Below, piece by piece: positions 1 through 14,084 of a DNA stretch of 64,000 bases (its first letter is position 1; every line of letters begins with the position of its first letter). A model generated the notes under the pieces. That model searched no databases. It was not told the origin of the DNA and was given only the letters and a program-made list of their open reading frames with translations. The position numbers and the translations under genes were made by a program. This DNA comes from Mactra quadrangularis (lineage: Eukaryota; Mollusca; Bivalvia; Venerida; Mactridae), in the NCBI GenBank assembly GCA_025267735.1, contig CM046298.1, positions 42,603,917 through 42,667,916 of the forward strand, in the 5' to 3' direction.

Positions 1-3000
1 TCAATTTCTATTGATAATTCGTACAAAACATGTGTGATAAACGAGTTAACAATGCCTACAAGAACTACGTGCAACATGTTATCAACCTGGTTGAGAATAA
101 TGCCAACGTCTTAAAATGCATTAAAATTGTAATTTATAATGATTCCGGCTTTTTATTCATAAGCATGAAAATAACATTGCTCAATTGCTCAATGCCTTAC
201 TGTGTTTGGATGATTTCAGTTTATTATCTTTTAATGGTTATGATGCACCGTTCTTTCTCTAGTCTCTATAACTTTTGCAATATAACAACTCATATGAAAG
301 ATAATCATTTTTTTTCAATAAAGATATTGCATTTTTGATGCTTTTAAAGTTGAAACACAGATAGACAAAATAAATATCTGTGAAGTACGGTCAATGTTAC
401 CATTGGTAGTCAACGGTTTTGGTATTCTGGTTAAGATTATGTTTTGACAAATAAAGTTGTAATAATGTTACTGTCACGTTGTATTCATCACATGAAATTA
501 ATGAAAATCTGCGGCTCGTCGACGTCTTAGTTATAGCCGAGTTCAAGAATGCTAATGAGACAAGTAACTCTCAGTAAACGATCGTATGCGCTATCAATTT
601 AACAATAATAAGTCATTTACCAGACGCTTGTTTATGTTACTGTCTCCAATAAATGATACTTTACGCAACAATAAATCAAGTCATATACTGTCGACTAACT
701 AACTAACAAGGTTGAGCGACGTTTATTGCTTGTCTTCTTGCTTGTGATAATTCCCGTCTCAGACAATCTCAAGGATTTAAATACACTTATAACAAGAATA
801 ACAGTAGTGGCCATGAAAATAAGAATGTTATTTTATCATTGGTAATGATCAACATTAGTATTTTATCTTGTTTGGTTTGGTTAATGTCTTGTCAACACAA
901 ATTAGATACTAGGTTTTCAATTCCGTCTCGTAGCCTAATTCGTCACAAACCCGGGTCTTCAAATCATCTCAATTCTAGTAGATGTAAAACTTAAGTACGA
1001 AAAATATTCAATTATGCTATCAACTATGCTTTCATACCACATGCTACAAACAACACATGTGATGTTATTAAAATACTATTACTAAATAGGAACCGACAAC
1101 TTCGCTCGTGATCTAGTCGTTTGACTCGTCGACCATGATGTTTCTTTATTTTTAGTTATTTATACTCATGAGAATGGAACATTCATGAAGATTTCGTAAG
1201 TAGAACATCATCCGTATTAGAAAATTAATACAAACTACTATAATTTGCATAATATTGCCCGAATGGCACAACTATCAACCTCTCATAATTGAAAGGAACC
1301 TAGATAGATAGAACTTGTATATTGCTGAAAGTATTTTGTCTGAAAATGTTTATTGATATTCGTGCAAGATTCTATATTTCGTCGATAGTAAATGTTATGA
1401 TGTATTTATTCAGATAGAGAAAAATCTTCTTTACGAAATCTATATATACCTTGTCATGGTACATGAAAATATTATTTGTATGTAGTCATAATAATGCTGA
1501 TGATCATGTGAGTTTCCATTTCACATCAATAGTAAGAGATAAGATCGATGTAAAATGTAATATATAAATTATATTATTATTTATCTAAATATATAAGGCT
1601 GTCAAAGTGAAACTAATCATCATTTGTCATCAGAAAAACATTGTTCTAAGAAATTTACAATAAGTAAAAAAAATTAATAAAATTTTCACGAAAAATATTT
1701 TTCTAGATTTTTCCTTAAGAATGGGAGCTTAGAAATATAACTTAAAGAACTTTTGTCAATACTTTTTATAAAGTTAAAGATACATCTGCTGTTTTAAGTT
1801 ACTTGTGCAAAAAGGTATTTCTTAACCAGTGTTTTATAGATATTTTATATATAAATGAAAGAATAAAGTTGTAATTTCTTATGTTAGTTTTGAGAACCAT
1901 CTGCTTGTTCAAAATGAAATGTGACCAGCTAGATATTTTACAGCGTTACAGTTAGTAATTGGCCCTTCTACAGTTGTTCATTTTGCTTTTCTCGTTGATT
2001 GACCGGCCGTGACAGAGATTTGTAATGTGATTTTGGATTGCAACATAGTCGAGTAAATTGTGGATTTCTTTCTTGTAGCCATAATTTTTTTTCTTTACAT
2101 GAATCTAACGTAAACATAAAAACATATTCTTTCTTGCGCTTCGTTAGTGTTTGAGGTTTGTATTTTTTTATTATAGTTGATGTTCCTGATATGTTTTTAA
2201 ACACCTTTTTGTGGATGCCTGTATTCTCAAGAGAATGACGATCAGTAGAGGACAATATAAACACTTATATCATTTCTGCTTTTTAGTCTATTACACTATT
2301 TATATTAAAATCATATTATTGCAAATCATAAAATGACGTCAATGCTTTTACGTCTCGCTTAATTTAAAAAATACAAAGTCAGACCTTAATGCATAGTCGT
2401 CTTGAAATGAATTACGTCAATAGTAACAATGTAATTTATATCATTGAAACGACATTTGTTAAGATACAGGGCAAATAAAATGATGAAAACATTTCATTGA
2501 TGCATTGATTATTCTTTACAGAGATTTTTTTCCATCTATGTAACAGCTAACAAACACATCACGAATGTATAAGTATTATTGTACATTATTGATTATCTTT
2601 TAAGTGAGATGCTTTCGGCATCAATAGCAGGTTACAACAGAATGGAAATCTGTTGCTTGCCATAAAAACAGAATAATTATCTAAACTCATTTGAACAACG
2701 ATTTACATGTATAATGAATCTTTGCATGAATGCAATAAAATAGTTATTAAAATGAACATTCTATCATTACCAATAAAGTCGTACCTGATGTCCAACGTTA
2801 AGTCAACTAAACCTGAAGTACGAATATCTTGTCGATGAACATAGTTATAAACAATGGAGCCATGATAGCCCTCTATCGCTTGGTTGAGTACCATTAAAGT
2901 TTGTGTGACCTAAGATTTTTCCAATGTGCCCAATATTTAAACTTGACATAGAAATAATCATAACAACCTTTCAGAACAATTTTTAGCATATTTGGATCCA

Positions 3001-3030
3001 AGCAGTAGCCAAATGAGTATTAACAAGATT
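1..3030. other. Upstream AT-rich DNA, no gene seen
   Basis: This stretch is AT-rich with stop codons in all frames. The longest open frame starts with ATG at 30 and runs 102 codons, but it has no recognisable domain, no codon bias distinct from the surroundings and no splice context, so I do not call it a gene. No tRNA, transposase or tandem array was seen. Confidence 0.6.
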
Positions 3031-3039
3031 TTTTTTCAT

Positions 3040-3255
3040 ATTTTTGCGCCTGTGACTTAGTTTTAATTTTAAAATAACCTATGCTCGAACTTATGCGAAC
3101 AATTATCTAGACAAGCATCTTAACACAGTTTGATGATATTTGAGGAAAAAAGTGACCACTATGGTGTACACAAAAATGTTGACGGACAGTCGACGGACGC
3201 GGGAATTCAACGTTCCTAAATGTTTATCCTGAGCCTTGTCAGGTGAGCTAAAACC
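3040..3255. repeat. Dispersed interspersed repeat, copy 1
   Basis: The block combines a 'gtgac(c/t)tagttt' start, a 'cgaac' segment, 'gtgaccactatggtgt', 'acaaaaatgttgacgg' and a final 'caggtgagctaaa'. The same order of fragments recurs at about 27045-27235 (gtgacctagttt, attcgaacgcat, gtgaccactagagtgt, ggacgggcgatgg), so this is a degenerate dispersed repeat. From memory, blocks of this layout are very common in bivalve genomes; that is knowledge-based recall, not a search result. No coding capacity is evident. Confidence 0.55.
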
Positions 3256-6200
3256 AATATTTGTAATGAAAATATTCACTGGCTGTGAAATGATACATCT
3301 TTTATACTTATTTCTTTCTTCAAAAATTTAAAGGTTTCTAACCTAGAATCAGGTAGGACTTGATTTAGGAAACTGTCTGCGACAGTTTTACCAAAACGTT
3401 TGTTCATTTAGACTCTTTTTTGTCTAGAGATATAGGTTGTTCCTGATAGATAATGTGTCGTATGTTTTCAACGATGACTACCACTACAGTTGATGGATAT
3501 TTGTGTGTTAATGCGCAGCAAAATGGTAGTTTACACTACATATACGCCTGGAATAATTCATAATGTGCCATATGTTGTCTACACTATTTCCTAAATACAA
3601 AAACATTATTTTTTTAGTAAAAACAAACCTTCAACTTTTAAACTGCAATTTAGTCGCCTCCTAGTTTTAATGTCATTATAATCTGATAATTGTAACTAAA
3701 GTGTCTGGCTCTCATATTTTTTAAAGACGTATGCTTTGTATTAGTAGGCAGACGATGGGTCATTGTAGAGTTTAAATTTAATATATACGAATCTAAAACT
3801 GATTCTCTATGAACCTATTTATCTTCATTATGGTATATATCTCAGTGTCGTATAGAAGTTGTGCCAATATAAGGTTGTCGATCAGTCTCCTTTACTTCAA
3901 GTATAAGATAAATGTACTTATTTGTATCATTCATGGCGGAAAATCATCACAGAGACTAACATGTTTCCCTTTGAATTTTGTCGACCTGATTTAAAGATAT
4001 CAATAGAATTACTACTATTAAAACACCCAACTAACTTATCCAATTGCCCATAAGTTCAACCTTGTCTTTTAAGTGTTTAGTTGAGTTCTCAGATAGCGTT
4101 AGACGTTTTCAAAATTATCCGATTCAGCAATATGAACTAAAAGCGTTTATGAAACTATACCAATTGAATCACACACGTGTTAAACGTTTTAGTTCAATTC
4201 TGCAATGTCTTCAGGCATAAGTCGATTGATCTCTGAATTAGATTATAATATAAATGAAATTAAATTATACTTAGATTAAGAAATTCAGTTTACAAAGTTT
4301 TAATTTGCATATACATGTATTCCCTAAACTGCAGGGCACCTATACGATTAAAGTTCAATATAACAAATATACACTTTTACCAAATTTAACATTCTATTTC
4401 AAAGCCAAATGCTTAATTGAGATTGACTAGAAGTGTTACTATTCGTTTTGCTTGTTTCCGTAGGAAATGATAACATGTCTAGTGTCAAGGAAATTTATCA
4501 CATTATAGTAACATTTCCTGATAAATCGTATGCTATGATAATGAAATCCATTGCTTACAAACCATTTTCATTTTCGAGGATGAATTAATTTGTCCTTATT
4601 CACTTCTATTTCGGAAAGTAGGTGACCGTGTTAGTATCTTATTAGTTTGATTAGAAAATTTAAGAATTGACATTTTATTATAATCAAAATAATGGCGTAT
4701 GCTGTTTTGATGGTGATCGCGTCGTAAAGTCAATGGTAAAGACAACCGTAACTTATATGTTTAATACTTCTCAGTCTTGATTTTTGATGGTCATGACAAC
4801 TAAATTATACTTACTGAGGTATACTTTCGTGCGCATTAAAACTAAACAGATCTAGATAGACAATCAATCAATAATACAACAATGTTTATAAACATCTGAC
4901 AAGCTTATAAACTTTAAAACACATGATTAGTGATAAGTTCGGAGAATAAATCAAGTAACAGTGGGTAACTGTTGCAATTGCATTTATGTGATACAGTATC
5001 ACGTACGATTCATTCCTGTCTTAAGTCCATTATTTATATCCAATAAAGTATATTTGTAAAGAGAAATCCAGTGTCAATCTTAGATGTGGACACCAAAGTC
5101 ATGTTCGGTATTTATTATTTCCTTGCAGACATATTTATGTGCTAGTGCAGATGACTTCAACTAAAAACTTGATTTTATGACAATTAATGTCATTGTTGAT
5201 AACTTATATAATCTATATGGTTGCCTATCCTTAGTTATATATCTGAGAATATTATTCATTCTATCACGTTATAAACAGACACACAATTTTCAAGGATAAA
5301 ACAAAGCATTATAATAACATTATTCAAAACGACTAGGCTATATTTGTGACAGCACTTTATAAAATGTTTGTCCAGACAGCTACATCATGACTCAATACTT
5401 TTCTTTACTTTAAAGGGATATACAGGCAAAAGTTCAACTTCATATTTTCTGATTTCAAATTATATTTTTTATAACTCTGAATGCAACAGACACAGTGTTA
5501 TATCACTTGGCAAAATATTCCTTTACTTTCTCGTAATATTTGGGGCGTTTCCTAACTAGACCCACGTAGGTCAGGTTAGCTAAAAATAGATTAGTGTTAA
5601 AATATGCATTTACTGTTGAAAATATACTATAGCTTTTATTGTGCAACATAAGTATAATTCAATTAAAAATATCCTAACCGCCTAAGAATGTTGAAAAGAC
5701 AAGAAGCGATTAATGAAAATGTTTAATTTCAGCAAGTACGACATATAACAAATCTATAAATAGCTTGGTGATTCCCTCAGTATCCTACGTTCGCTTTCAA
5801 CAATGTGTATGTCACATGTTTTAATTCCTTCAGATATATGTCATAAGTGACTAATGTTATTAGAAAGTGATTTCTTATGTTCTTAATACTGTTTTAAAGA
5901 CTAAACTTGGTTCTATACTTTTTGCACAGTCATTTGCCTGTATATCTCTTTAATTTTCTTCATAAAAAAAATCTGAAAAATGCACGAGTATTCATCTATT
6001 GGTATCTGATTTTTCTTCGTCTTTAAAGCCATATTATCATTTCTTTTTATAGTTTTGAGGCGTCTAGTGAAACCCCATGTATTTTAAATGGAAAAGTATA
6101 CACTGTATATTTTTTTATTAAGTCGTAAATATCAATATCAATTCAATTTTCATTCATGTGAATAGAAAAGCACAAACCATTCCGGAAATGAAGAAGAATA

Positions 6201-7620
6201 TGGACTTATATAGGGTTTATAAAATTACAAAATAATAAATGGAAAAATAGAAGAAGAATATGTTTCAGAACAATATAAAAAAGTACTTAACTGAGGGTTC
6301 ACTAAGATGATATACACATTTGTGTCATTGTACATTCGTGACATTAATTTGTCTGAAGAATTTGTCATTCTAGAAAAACAAGATGATTATACATAAATAT
6401 ATATTTTATTTAAAGCAATTATTCACTTTGATTTCTTAAAAACTTGTACATTTTACAGCTGTCAAACACAGAACATTCAAACAATTGATTTATCGAGAAA
6501 AGGGGAAATTAAAGTTTTAGTACAGTGGTACGTATTGATTTTATTTGTACCAATGACTGTACATATATATTTCTATATCATTTTAGTTTGCGCTTTGTAA
6601 TGCCGTTAATGTCATACAAAGCGGCAACCACAAACACAAATCTATTTCAATATCTGCAATGTTTGTGCATGATAAAGGGGTCAACCCAATATTTGGTGGC
6701 ATATTATTTCGATAAAAATACCTCAACCGTTTTACTAGAAATTTAAATCTTACATAATTACATAACTAATAATAATAGTATAACTAGCCACTTACTCAAA
6801 GATGCTGCGTAAATCTTTTGTTATTGCTTTAAAACTTAGTCATCCACTCAAAGAACATGTAATCTTTTTTGACTGACGGTTTCCTGTACGAATAGATACA
6901 GATATTTAATCAGTTTATGGTAGGACATAGAAGCAATGATTATTTAGTACCATATTAATGAGGTATTGAATGATTTTAATGGACTTTGTGGGTGCAAAAA
7001 ATACAAATAAGGTGGAATTGGAGTAAAATGTTGTTGAAACTGAATTATACGACCTAGGGCCACCATGACCTTCTTGTTTAAATAATAATTTAAAAAGCAT
7101 CAGCTTCAGCATCTGACTATAGAGAACCTGATTAGTCTTTATTGATGTTGGAACTCCAATTATACCGAGAATTATAACAAAACACGCGTACAAAATTTAA
7201 GAAATGTTTTTTACATTTTTTAAAAGGAAGAGTAGTTTTATTCGTGTTTAAGAAGAGGGATATTCGTTTAATTGCGTACCTTAACGTACATTAAATTTTC
7301 AATTCAGACATAAGAACCAGAAAAGCAAGAGATGTATTGTAACATAATTCCAATTTTAGTCTTTTTACTGTTGGTATAACAAAGAATTTCACACTAAAAT
7401 CTGCGACTTAGCTGTCACATCAGTCTGCGTTTTAAACAGTAAATTAAGGAAACGTTGAGAAAATCTTCACAAATGTTAAGTTAAAGAGAATTAAAAAAAT
7501 CTATTTTTGGCCAATTAACCCTTTTGTCTGATTGCTCAAAAGATCACAGTGTCCCAAGACAATTCACTTCATTTGGTAATTCCGTCTGAAGAAATTCCAC
7601 CATAAAGTAAGCTCTTTAAT
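3256..7620. other. Upstream AT-rich DNA, no gene seen
   Basis: About 4.4 kb with only short, uninformative open frames (longest 92 codons on the minus strand near 6915-7193, no recognisable motif). Nothing resembling an exon of a known family, a structural RNA or a tandem array was found. Confidence 0.55.
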
Positions 7621-7624
7621 GTAA

Positions 7625-7690
7625 TGGTTATGTGGCGTAGCGGATGCTACAGTTTGTTACGTTGCCACACTGTGTGAATCATGTGTTTGG
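7625..7690 (+). repeat. Degenerate tRNA-like SINE head (tentative)
   Basis: The sequence TGGCGTAGCGG at 7632-7642 fits the RNA polymerase III A-box consensus TRGCNNAGYNGG. About 35 bases downstream 'tgtgtgaatca' is a weak match to a B box (GGTTCGANNCC). The spacing fits a tRNA-derived SINE head, but the second box is poor and no tail was identified. It may be a decayed SINE or a chance match. Confidence 0.3.
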
Positions 7691-7699
7691 TACACAAAC

Positions 7700-10600
7700 A
7701 CCAACATTAATACTTGGGATATAGTTTATAACAACACAAGTTTGTATATGACGTTTAATAATGGTCCGTGATCGTTATTGTTTACAAACATACTTAATAA
7801 AGTTCTAAATCTAATATCATAACTGATAAGTCCAGATTCAAAAGCAATGTTCCTTACTTATATGTTCGAGCCGCTAACAGCGTTCGAACATCTTAATAAT
7901 TATTTATCATTCACTACATGTTTCTAGTCTGCGTTTCAAAGGCTAACTGACTTCATAGTGTAAATACTCATTTAGTAAATTGATCGTAATTATGACGGAA
8001 GTGCACTCGGTCAATCTGTCGTATGTGATCTATCATTTTGACACCGTAACGCTTGTTACGGTATACTTTAATGTAATGGTTAGTTCTTTCTGTAATGTGC
8101 GAAATAATTGACATTCAGAAATGTTTATTGAAATACTTAGTATTTAAAGATAACCAATTATATGTAAAGACATTGCAAGCTTATGAACAATCAGATGGTA
8201 TTTTTAAAACACAATTGATTCTTTAAAATGTGCATGCAAATATTAACGTATATTTGTAATCCTTATCCCTTTGTCCAGAGAAATTCTAGATTGTAAGCCG
8301 ACCGCATTAAATGACTGACTAAAAATAAGAAAATGAACTGATTCTATATGAAGAACAAACAATAGACAAAGCAAATAATTTTTCTCAACAAACAAACAGG
8401 ACATGTCTGTCTTTCATGCACATTTTTGGCCCTATCTAAATACGTTGACATTTTCATATACATTGTATCATTTATTTAGAAGAAACCCCATATTTTGTAA
8501 GTTTGAGAGAGCTGTTAAGTTGCTTTTAATATCCGATCATTTTTATGAATTGATACAATAAGAGCGACAGGGTTTAAAAAGACATGATAGATAAAAAAAT
8601 CTTTTTTCCATGTTTTTATCAACAAAAATAGCCGAGCCGATATTTTTAAGATTGATGAAGAGTAGATTTGGATACTTTCGCTTAACGATTGCATAAAATT
8701 GTCCATAAAATAACCATAATTTGTTAACTTTCAAAATAATCTGTCTGGCAGACCATCAACCTATTTTTGTCGGTAATTTCTTAAAGTTTTGCTCTTGTGA
8801 TCCCAGTAAGTCCGAAATTACAATTTCTTACTAAATCTGAGATTGTTTCTATAATTTTATTTATAATTGTCTGAGACAGGACTTACCTAAAGCGGAAAAT
8901 TGCCAACAAATATTAAAGAACATTTTAATAATGTAATAAAACATGAGAAACATTAATTGAATTTCATATAATTGTCTGATACTAGACTATACTTGATTGC
9001 AATCACAGAGCTAATGGTTTACGTATGTCGTCGTGAGATCGTTTTATAATGTTTTAAATGAAAATGCGAAGTTCCTTGCAAAAGATAATTTCAAATACAG
9101 ATAGATTTAAGCAAATATAATTAAGAAAACAATCCACCTTTGAGTCATATGACACTTTCCATTGAAAAAAAAAGATGTTACTCAAATCCGTCTATGCAGA
9201 CTTCATTTTAAAATTGTCTTTAGAAATCATTTGCCAGCCATATTGCAACTTCCTGCAAATGCTCATATATCTTTTTAGCTGAGACAACATCTATCGACCC
9301 TTGCTTTATCTAACTTTATGTAGCACGATAGGGCTTCATTTATAACTCATACTACATTTATAATCTGTCGTGAAAAGACAATTACGGATAATGTACTTAT
9401 AAAAGCTAGTCTGATAAAATGTAATAAATTTTGTTGACTTGCAAAGCCTTTTATTACAAAAGCATGAAGTCAGCTACATTGCTACTTCTTTTGACCACGG
9501 ATATGGGATTTAGATTTATTTCTTATTTATGATTGTATACTTAAAACCTAAAAGGCATTAAGCTAATATATTCTGCATGTAGCTGTTGAAACAACCCTTT
9601 AACTCACTCAACAAGTACCCGTAATAATCTGCTGATCTGTTACGACAATATGTTGGCATCAACTTCCTATGTTCGTAAATATCTTAAATGAAAAAAAATG
9701 CAAAATTATATTAAGAAAAACAAAAGAGACAGAAAGTAGCTCCTTTAGTTAACTAGTAAACTGTTTGCAAAGCCTGTACAATTTCATTTATTTATGATTA
9801 ACATGAATTTATCTTTAACATCTAAAGTGTCTAAATCTAAACCAATCGACAACACACGAACACATCCTTATCTAAATAGTCCGACATTTTAATCACTTAT
9901 AGATAATGAAAGAACTTTCAATGATTTGATTAATAAACAAGTGATATCTAGCAACTTGTACGTTATATCCGACAATTTTACTGCATAAATATATGTCGTT
10001 ATCTTTCGGACTTCATTGATATATTTTCCATATGCATTCACTGTCAGTTATCATTAAATAGACATTACCTACTTTGCACGAAATTATGCAATTTCTATTC
10101 TTCTCATATATAGATCTACCATATCTATTCAAATTTCTATCAAATGCAATTATCTTTTTGTAAGATGTTTGATTTGCCTGTTCGAACAGGGACAATTGTC
10201 ACTATGCAATAATGATACGAATTCATGTTTTGTGACATAAATTGTTTTAACATTTTTAAAACTTGTTTCTAACACAAACTTTATTTTATGACTATGGCCA
10301 TTGTTCCACAGTTAATTAATATAATATATATGTATTATATATTATTTTTTAACCAAGATACATAGCAACTACAATATTTGATTGACCACACACAATAGCA
10401 AAAAGTAAATACATTGGCTGACTGTTCGAAGATATATAAAAAATTGATCCCACGTAAAGGTCGTTACTTTCATATTAAGTAAGTATTTTATTTGTCAGAA
10501 TACCTTATCGCTACACTCACTCAAGTTAAGCGTGTTAATTACTTTCAGCATATTCGTGTTTAAACTTTATTACATCAGTATTTAATGTTTTATTGCATCA

Positions 10601-10980
10601 TTTTCATTACAAGAGGAAAGAGAACCTCGTCTTTATATTGCCTGCTGCGATAATTACAGTTTATAGCATACATGTAATAAATTTTCATTGAAATAGAATA
10701 CAAAAATATCATACTACATATAATACTGTGCAACACGTAATTATTGACTTTAATAGATATCAAGTCTCATTAGAAAATGCCGTGGTTAAATTTGTACATT
10801 AATTTCATGTACATTGTCGTCTAACAATTGTATTTAGAACATTGAATCATTGCTTATCAACTACCATAATTATTTAACCCCCTACACCTATTTAGTTGTT
10901 CAAAATAGGCGAAGAGTCAGGCTTCCGTCAGAAGTGTCGGTAATTCAATATCTATGAATTAACTAATCAAATACATTAGC
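7700..10980. other. Upstream AT-rich DNA, no gene seen
   Basis: No coding region or RNA gene is supported. A short perfect inverted repeat (ATGTTCGA at 7862-7869, TCGAACAT at 7884-7891) is the only compact structure noticed. An AT palindrome-rich patch lies near 10318-10350. Confidence 0.5.
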
Positions 10981-10984
10981 AAAA

Positions 10985-11121
10985 TCGACGGTCTTAATAG
11001 CGGATCGGTCTTATTATAGAGACCCTTTTGTTCACAAATTAAGCATTTGGGTATTAATAATTGTCAAAAATCGCATGATTTTGAAATAAAAAGTGGTCTT
11101 AATAGCGGAACTTTACTGTAA
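10985..11121. repeat. Direct-repeat pair, possible DNA-transposon end
   Basis: The 15-mer GGTCTTAATAGCGGA occurs at about 10991-11005 and again at about 11094-11108, the second followed by 'actttactgta'. In between lies 'ggtcttattatagagacc'. This looks like subterminal repeats at the edge of a Tc1/mariner-type or MITE element ending in a TA, but no opposite terminus was identified, so the class is a guess. Confidence 0.3.
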
Positions 11122-12762
11122 CACCGACCAACAAGTCAAACCAGTTTACAAATAAATCAGCTAACCAACTATTTATAATGTGTTTATTTCCTACATACAA
11201 TTTGTCAAGAACACATTTCCGTTAAGGAGGACAATCCTTAATACGTAAAGCACTTTGTAAAAGTCTAATAAATGATATACTACGTCGTTCTCTGCTTTTC
11301 TTCATGCTAGTTCCGAAATTAATACTGACCAATTTGATATATTGAAGAAGTTCTAAGCATATAAATGATATGTAATTAAATCAGTTTCTGCAAAGACAGT
11401 GTTTATCAAATAATTTTGAAACTGAACGTTATAATGCAGTGTAATATGAATCTTATCCTTAGAAAATGATAAAGATAGTGTACATAACTATTTGTACTTT
11501 GATTTTTCTAAATTTTTAAATAGAGTACTGCAGATTTATTCACCGTGCAAAAACATTTGGTTAGCAGTTTAATAATCAACTCTTTGAAATTAACATTATA
11601 AATCAATTGTTGGCAATGAAAAAAATCTGTAACAATGCTATCGTTATTTATGAGCGTTACAAAGTAATCATTATGTTCCGCTGTCTGTGCAAAAATACAT
11701 TTTCTTTTACATCGATAGTGTAGAATTTACGGTAATAAACATCGTTCTCAGAGGTGTTTTTAAAACTTTGCTAGAGCATTGCGCACATGAATTTTCCAAG
11801 AATGCTTGGTAAATAATAAGGGTATTAGTAATAATGTGTTATAAAAATAATAGTAAATACTTGTCTGGTAGATCAATTGTTTTATCTAAATTGTTTAGAG
11901 CGCATGAATTTATCGTACATCAATTATAATATTTGGTGTAAGAGACTTTGTACAGAAACAAGCAAGACTTGTTGTGGAGACGTTTGATAATATTACGTTG
12001 ACAACAGCGAGTTTTACATATAGCAAGACAGTATCGGATTTACCGGACGCTCACTGATGTGAATGGTTTATAAGAGATGTTGTAATACTGGCGTAGATGC
12101 ATTCAGTAATACCTGAAAAATATCTTTTTATGTTTGGTTAAGTGCTTTGTTATGTTGTTTTTATCACAAACATCCAAAGGGATCGTCAGACTTATCAAAT
12201 AATTATTATGACCGAAGTGTTGAAGTTTTTATAGAAATGATTGATATGTCAGCTTAGTGTGAATACGTTGCAATTGTTAATTTGGCTTATACCTTGGATT
12301 AAAAACAAATTGACGCTTTCTTGATTGTTTTTGTATAATGTGTATAAAATAAGTTATTATTTATCAAATAAGCAAATATTATTTTAATGTATTTTATCGA
12401 GAACTTGACAGACAAATTAAATACTCGAGCGTTGGTTTTTTTTTTTTGTTTCCAAACAAAATCTGATGTTGTTTGTAATATCTGTGAAACATTCACGCGT
12501 GTGAGCGTGATTTGAATAGTGATTTGAATAGTGACTCGTAATTATTTTTCAATGCAGTTATAAGTGGACATTTTCCATTATTAAATGACATTTTAATAAT
12601 TGTACGTACAGGACATCAGTTTGCATTGTGATTTTCATACATCGTTCAAGTGTTTGGAAATAATGTAAATAGTTGCGCAACAGATATAGGATTATGACAA
12701 AGAAAGCCTAAAAACTTATAGTAAAACATAAAACTTCATTTATAGTATTTCCGGGTTAACTC
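11122..12762. other. Region immediately upstream of the receptor gene
   Basis: This must contain the promoter or 5' UTR of the receptor, or the 3' end of an intron following an untranslated exon. I cannot place a transcription start, TATA box or initiator with any confidence. No other coding sequence was seen. Confidence 0.45.
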
Positions 12763-12795
12763 TGACATCAAAGGAAGTTAAACAAAATAGTCAAC

Positions 12796-13165
12796 ATGGA
12801 GTATGTGGTCAGCCTAAATGTTTCTGACATGTTGTTAGGTTTGAACAGTAATAGTGAACAGGCGTTTATAGATAATATAAGTTCTGACAATACTAATACA
12901 ACAAGTAGAAAAGTAATTGATGGATCTATACCATTATACATATATATTGTCACATCTATGATTAACATCTGTATTTTTGTAGTTGGGACTTTCGGAAATG
13001 TTTTGGTGATAGTTGCTGTCACTACCGTACGCGATATGAGGACGCCGACAAACTTATTTTTGCTCAACCTAAGTGTAGCTGATATACTAGTATTGCTTAT
13101 ATGTCAACCTGCTGGGCTTCTAGAATTTTATGGAAAAGATAGATGGCTTTTAGGTGAAATAATGT
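12796..13165 (+). CDS. Class A peptide GPCR, coding exon 1 (N-terminus to start of TM3)
   Basis: This exon encodes residues 1-123 and the first base of codon 124 of a rhodopsin-like receptor. The start is supported by a good context (AACATGG) and an in-frame TGA at 12763-12765. The extracellular N-terminus has three N-glycosylation sequons (N8, N27, N34). TM1 spans about 46-74 with the conserved GN pair (N68 = 1.50). TM2 spans about 84-107 with the LSVAD motif (D96 = 2.50). A WLLG turn in ECL1 leads to the conserved Cys at the top of TM3 (C124). The exon ends at a strong donor, GTAAGT at 13166-13171. Without splicing the frame reaches a stop at 13236 in sequence that does not resemble TM3. 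The protein would sit in the plasma membrane and signal through a G protein. The fit to GHSR/TRHR/neuromedin-type peptide receptors is inference; the ligand is unknown. Confidence 0.92.
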
Positions 13166-13239
13166 GTAAGTATAAATTATATCAATTTAAATTGGTCTAT
13201 TACACAAAGCTGTACCCCAATATCATGTTCTTTTAAGAA

Positions 13240-14080
13240 TAAACTGTTTCACACCCCTTGTATTTACAAAAGAGTCAAGATGTTGTTCTATATTTTCTGA
13301 ATTTATGTTTTATTCATTTCCATTAGCATTTATACGTTATCTTGCTTTTTTCACAGCAAACATTAATCGCAAAAACGTTAAGAAATGAGCCGTAATTAAG
13401 TCTAATTAATAACTTTAAAACATGTGGCTAACACAATTTCTGAATCTTTACAAATATTTAATGTAACTATAGGTTGCATATTTGTATATACTTATCTATA
13501 TCTTTCTTTATGGACACACAATATGTTTCAATAAAACCATAACCGACTAACTCATAATCAAAACATATAATACTTTTGGTCTCATTTATTAGTTAAAGAA
13601 GCTGAGCAATGCACATAGCTCTTATGGTCTTGCCTTCAATGTTTATCTCATTAGTCAGCAAATTCTGAAAGGCACTAATTAAAATCAGTTGATTGAGATT
13701 AAGATTTGAAATTATTTGCTTTAATTGGCAGCACTCCAGGAGACAAATAAATTATTTAGTTCTTACTAAAAAAACGCGGATACCTTTGGATATCGTTTCG
13801 TGATCGCTTGCTCAAAATTGCGACCGCCTTTAATTTGGAGATAAAAAGGGACTTTCGTAAATGGTAGACCATGTTTATCATCTATATTAAAGTTAGAACT
13901 TATATCACTAAGAAATTTGAATCAATCAGAAAATAGCGCTAAGAAATCAATTTCCACTCGCGGCTGTAATCCAAATATAGTTACCTGCATTGTTCACAGA
14001 AGTATGCAGAGCATCTTATGGGTTCCAAACCTACACATTCTGATCTTAAATCCCTCGTATTTCTTGCCATAGGACTCTTG
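13240..14080. other. Intron start, nothing recognised
   Basis: AT-rich intronic sequence with no open frame of note, no RNA-like structure and no repeat shared with other parts of the window that I could see. Confidence 0.5.
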
Positions 14081-14084
14081 TTAT

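Noticed and set aside
30..338. A 102-codon ATG frame at the window start
   Set aside because: No domain, no signal or membrane pattern typical of a family, composition like surrounding AT-rich DNA, and no splice or transcript support.
7862..7891. Perfect 8-bp hairpin ATGTTCGA/TCGAACAT
   Set aside because: Short, isolated, no associated terminator or RNA context; expected by chance in a 64-kb window.
12768..13067. A 99-codon minus-strand frame
   Set aside because: Antisense shadow of receptor exon 1, whose TM1, TM2 and motif content is unambiguous.
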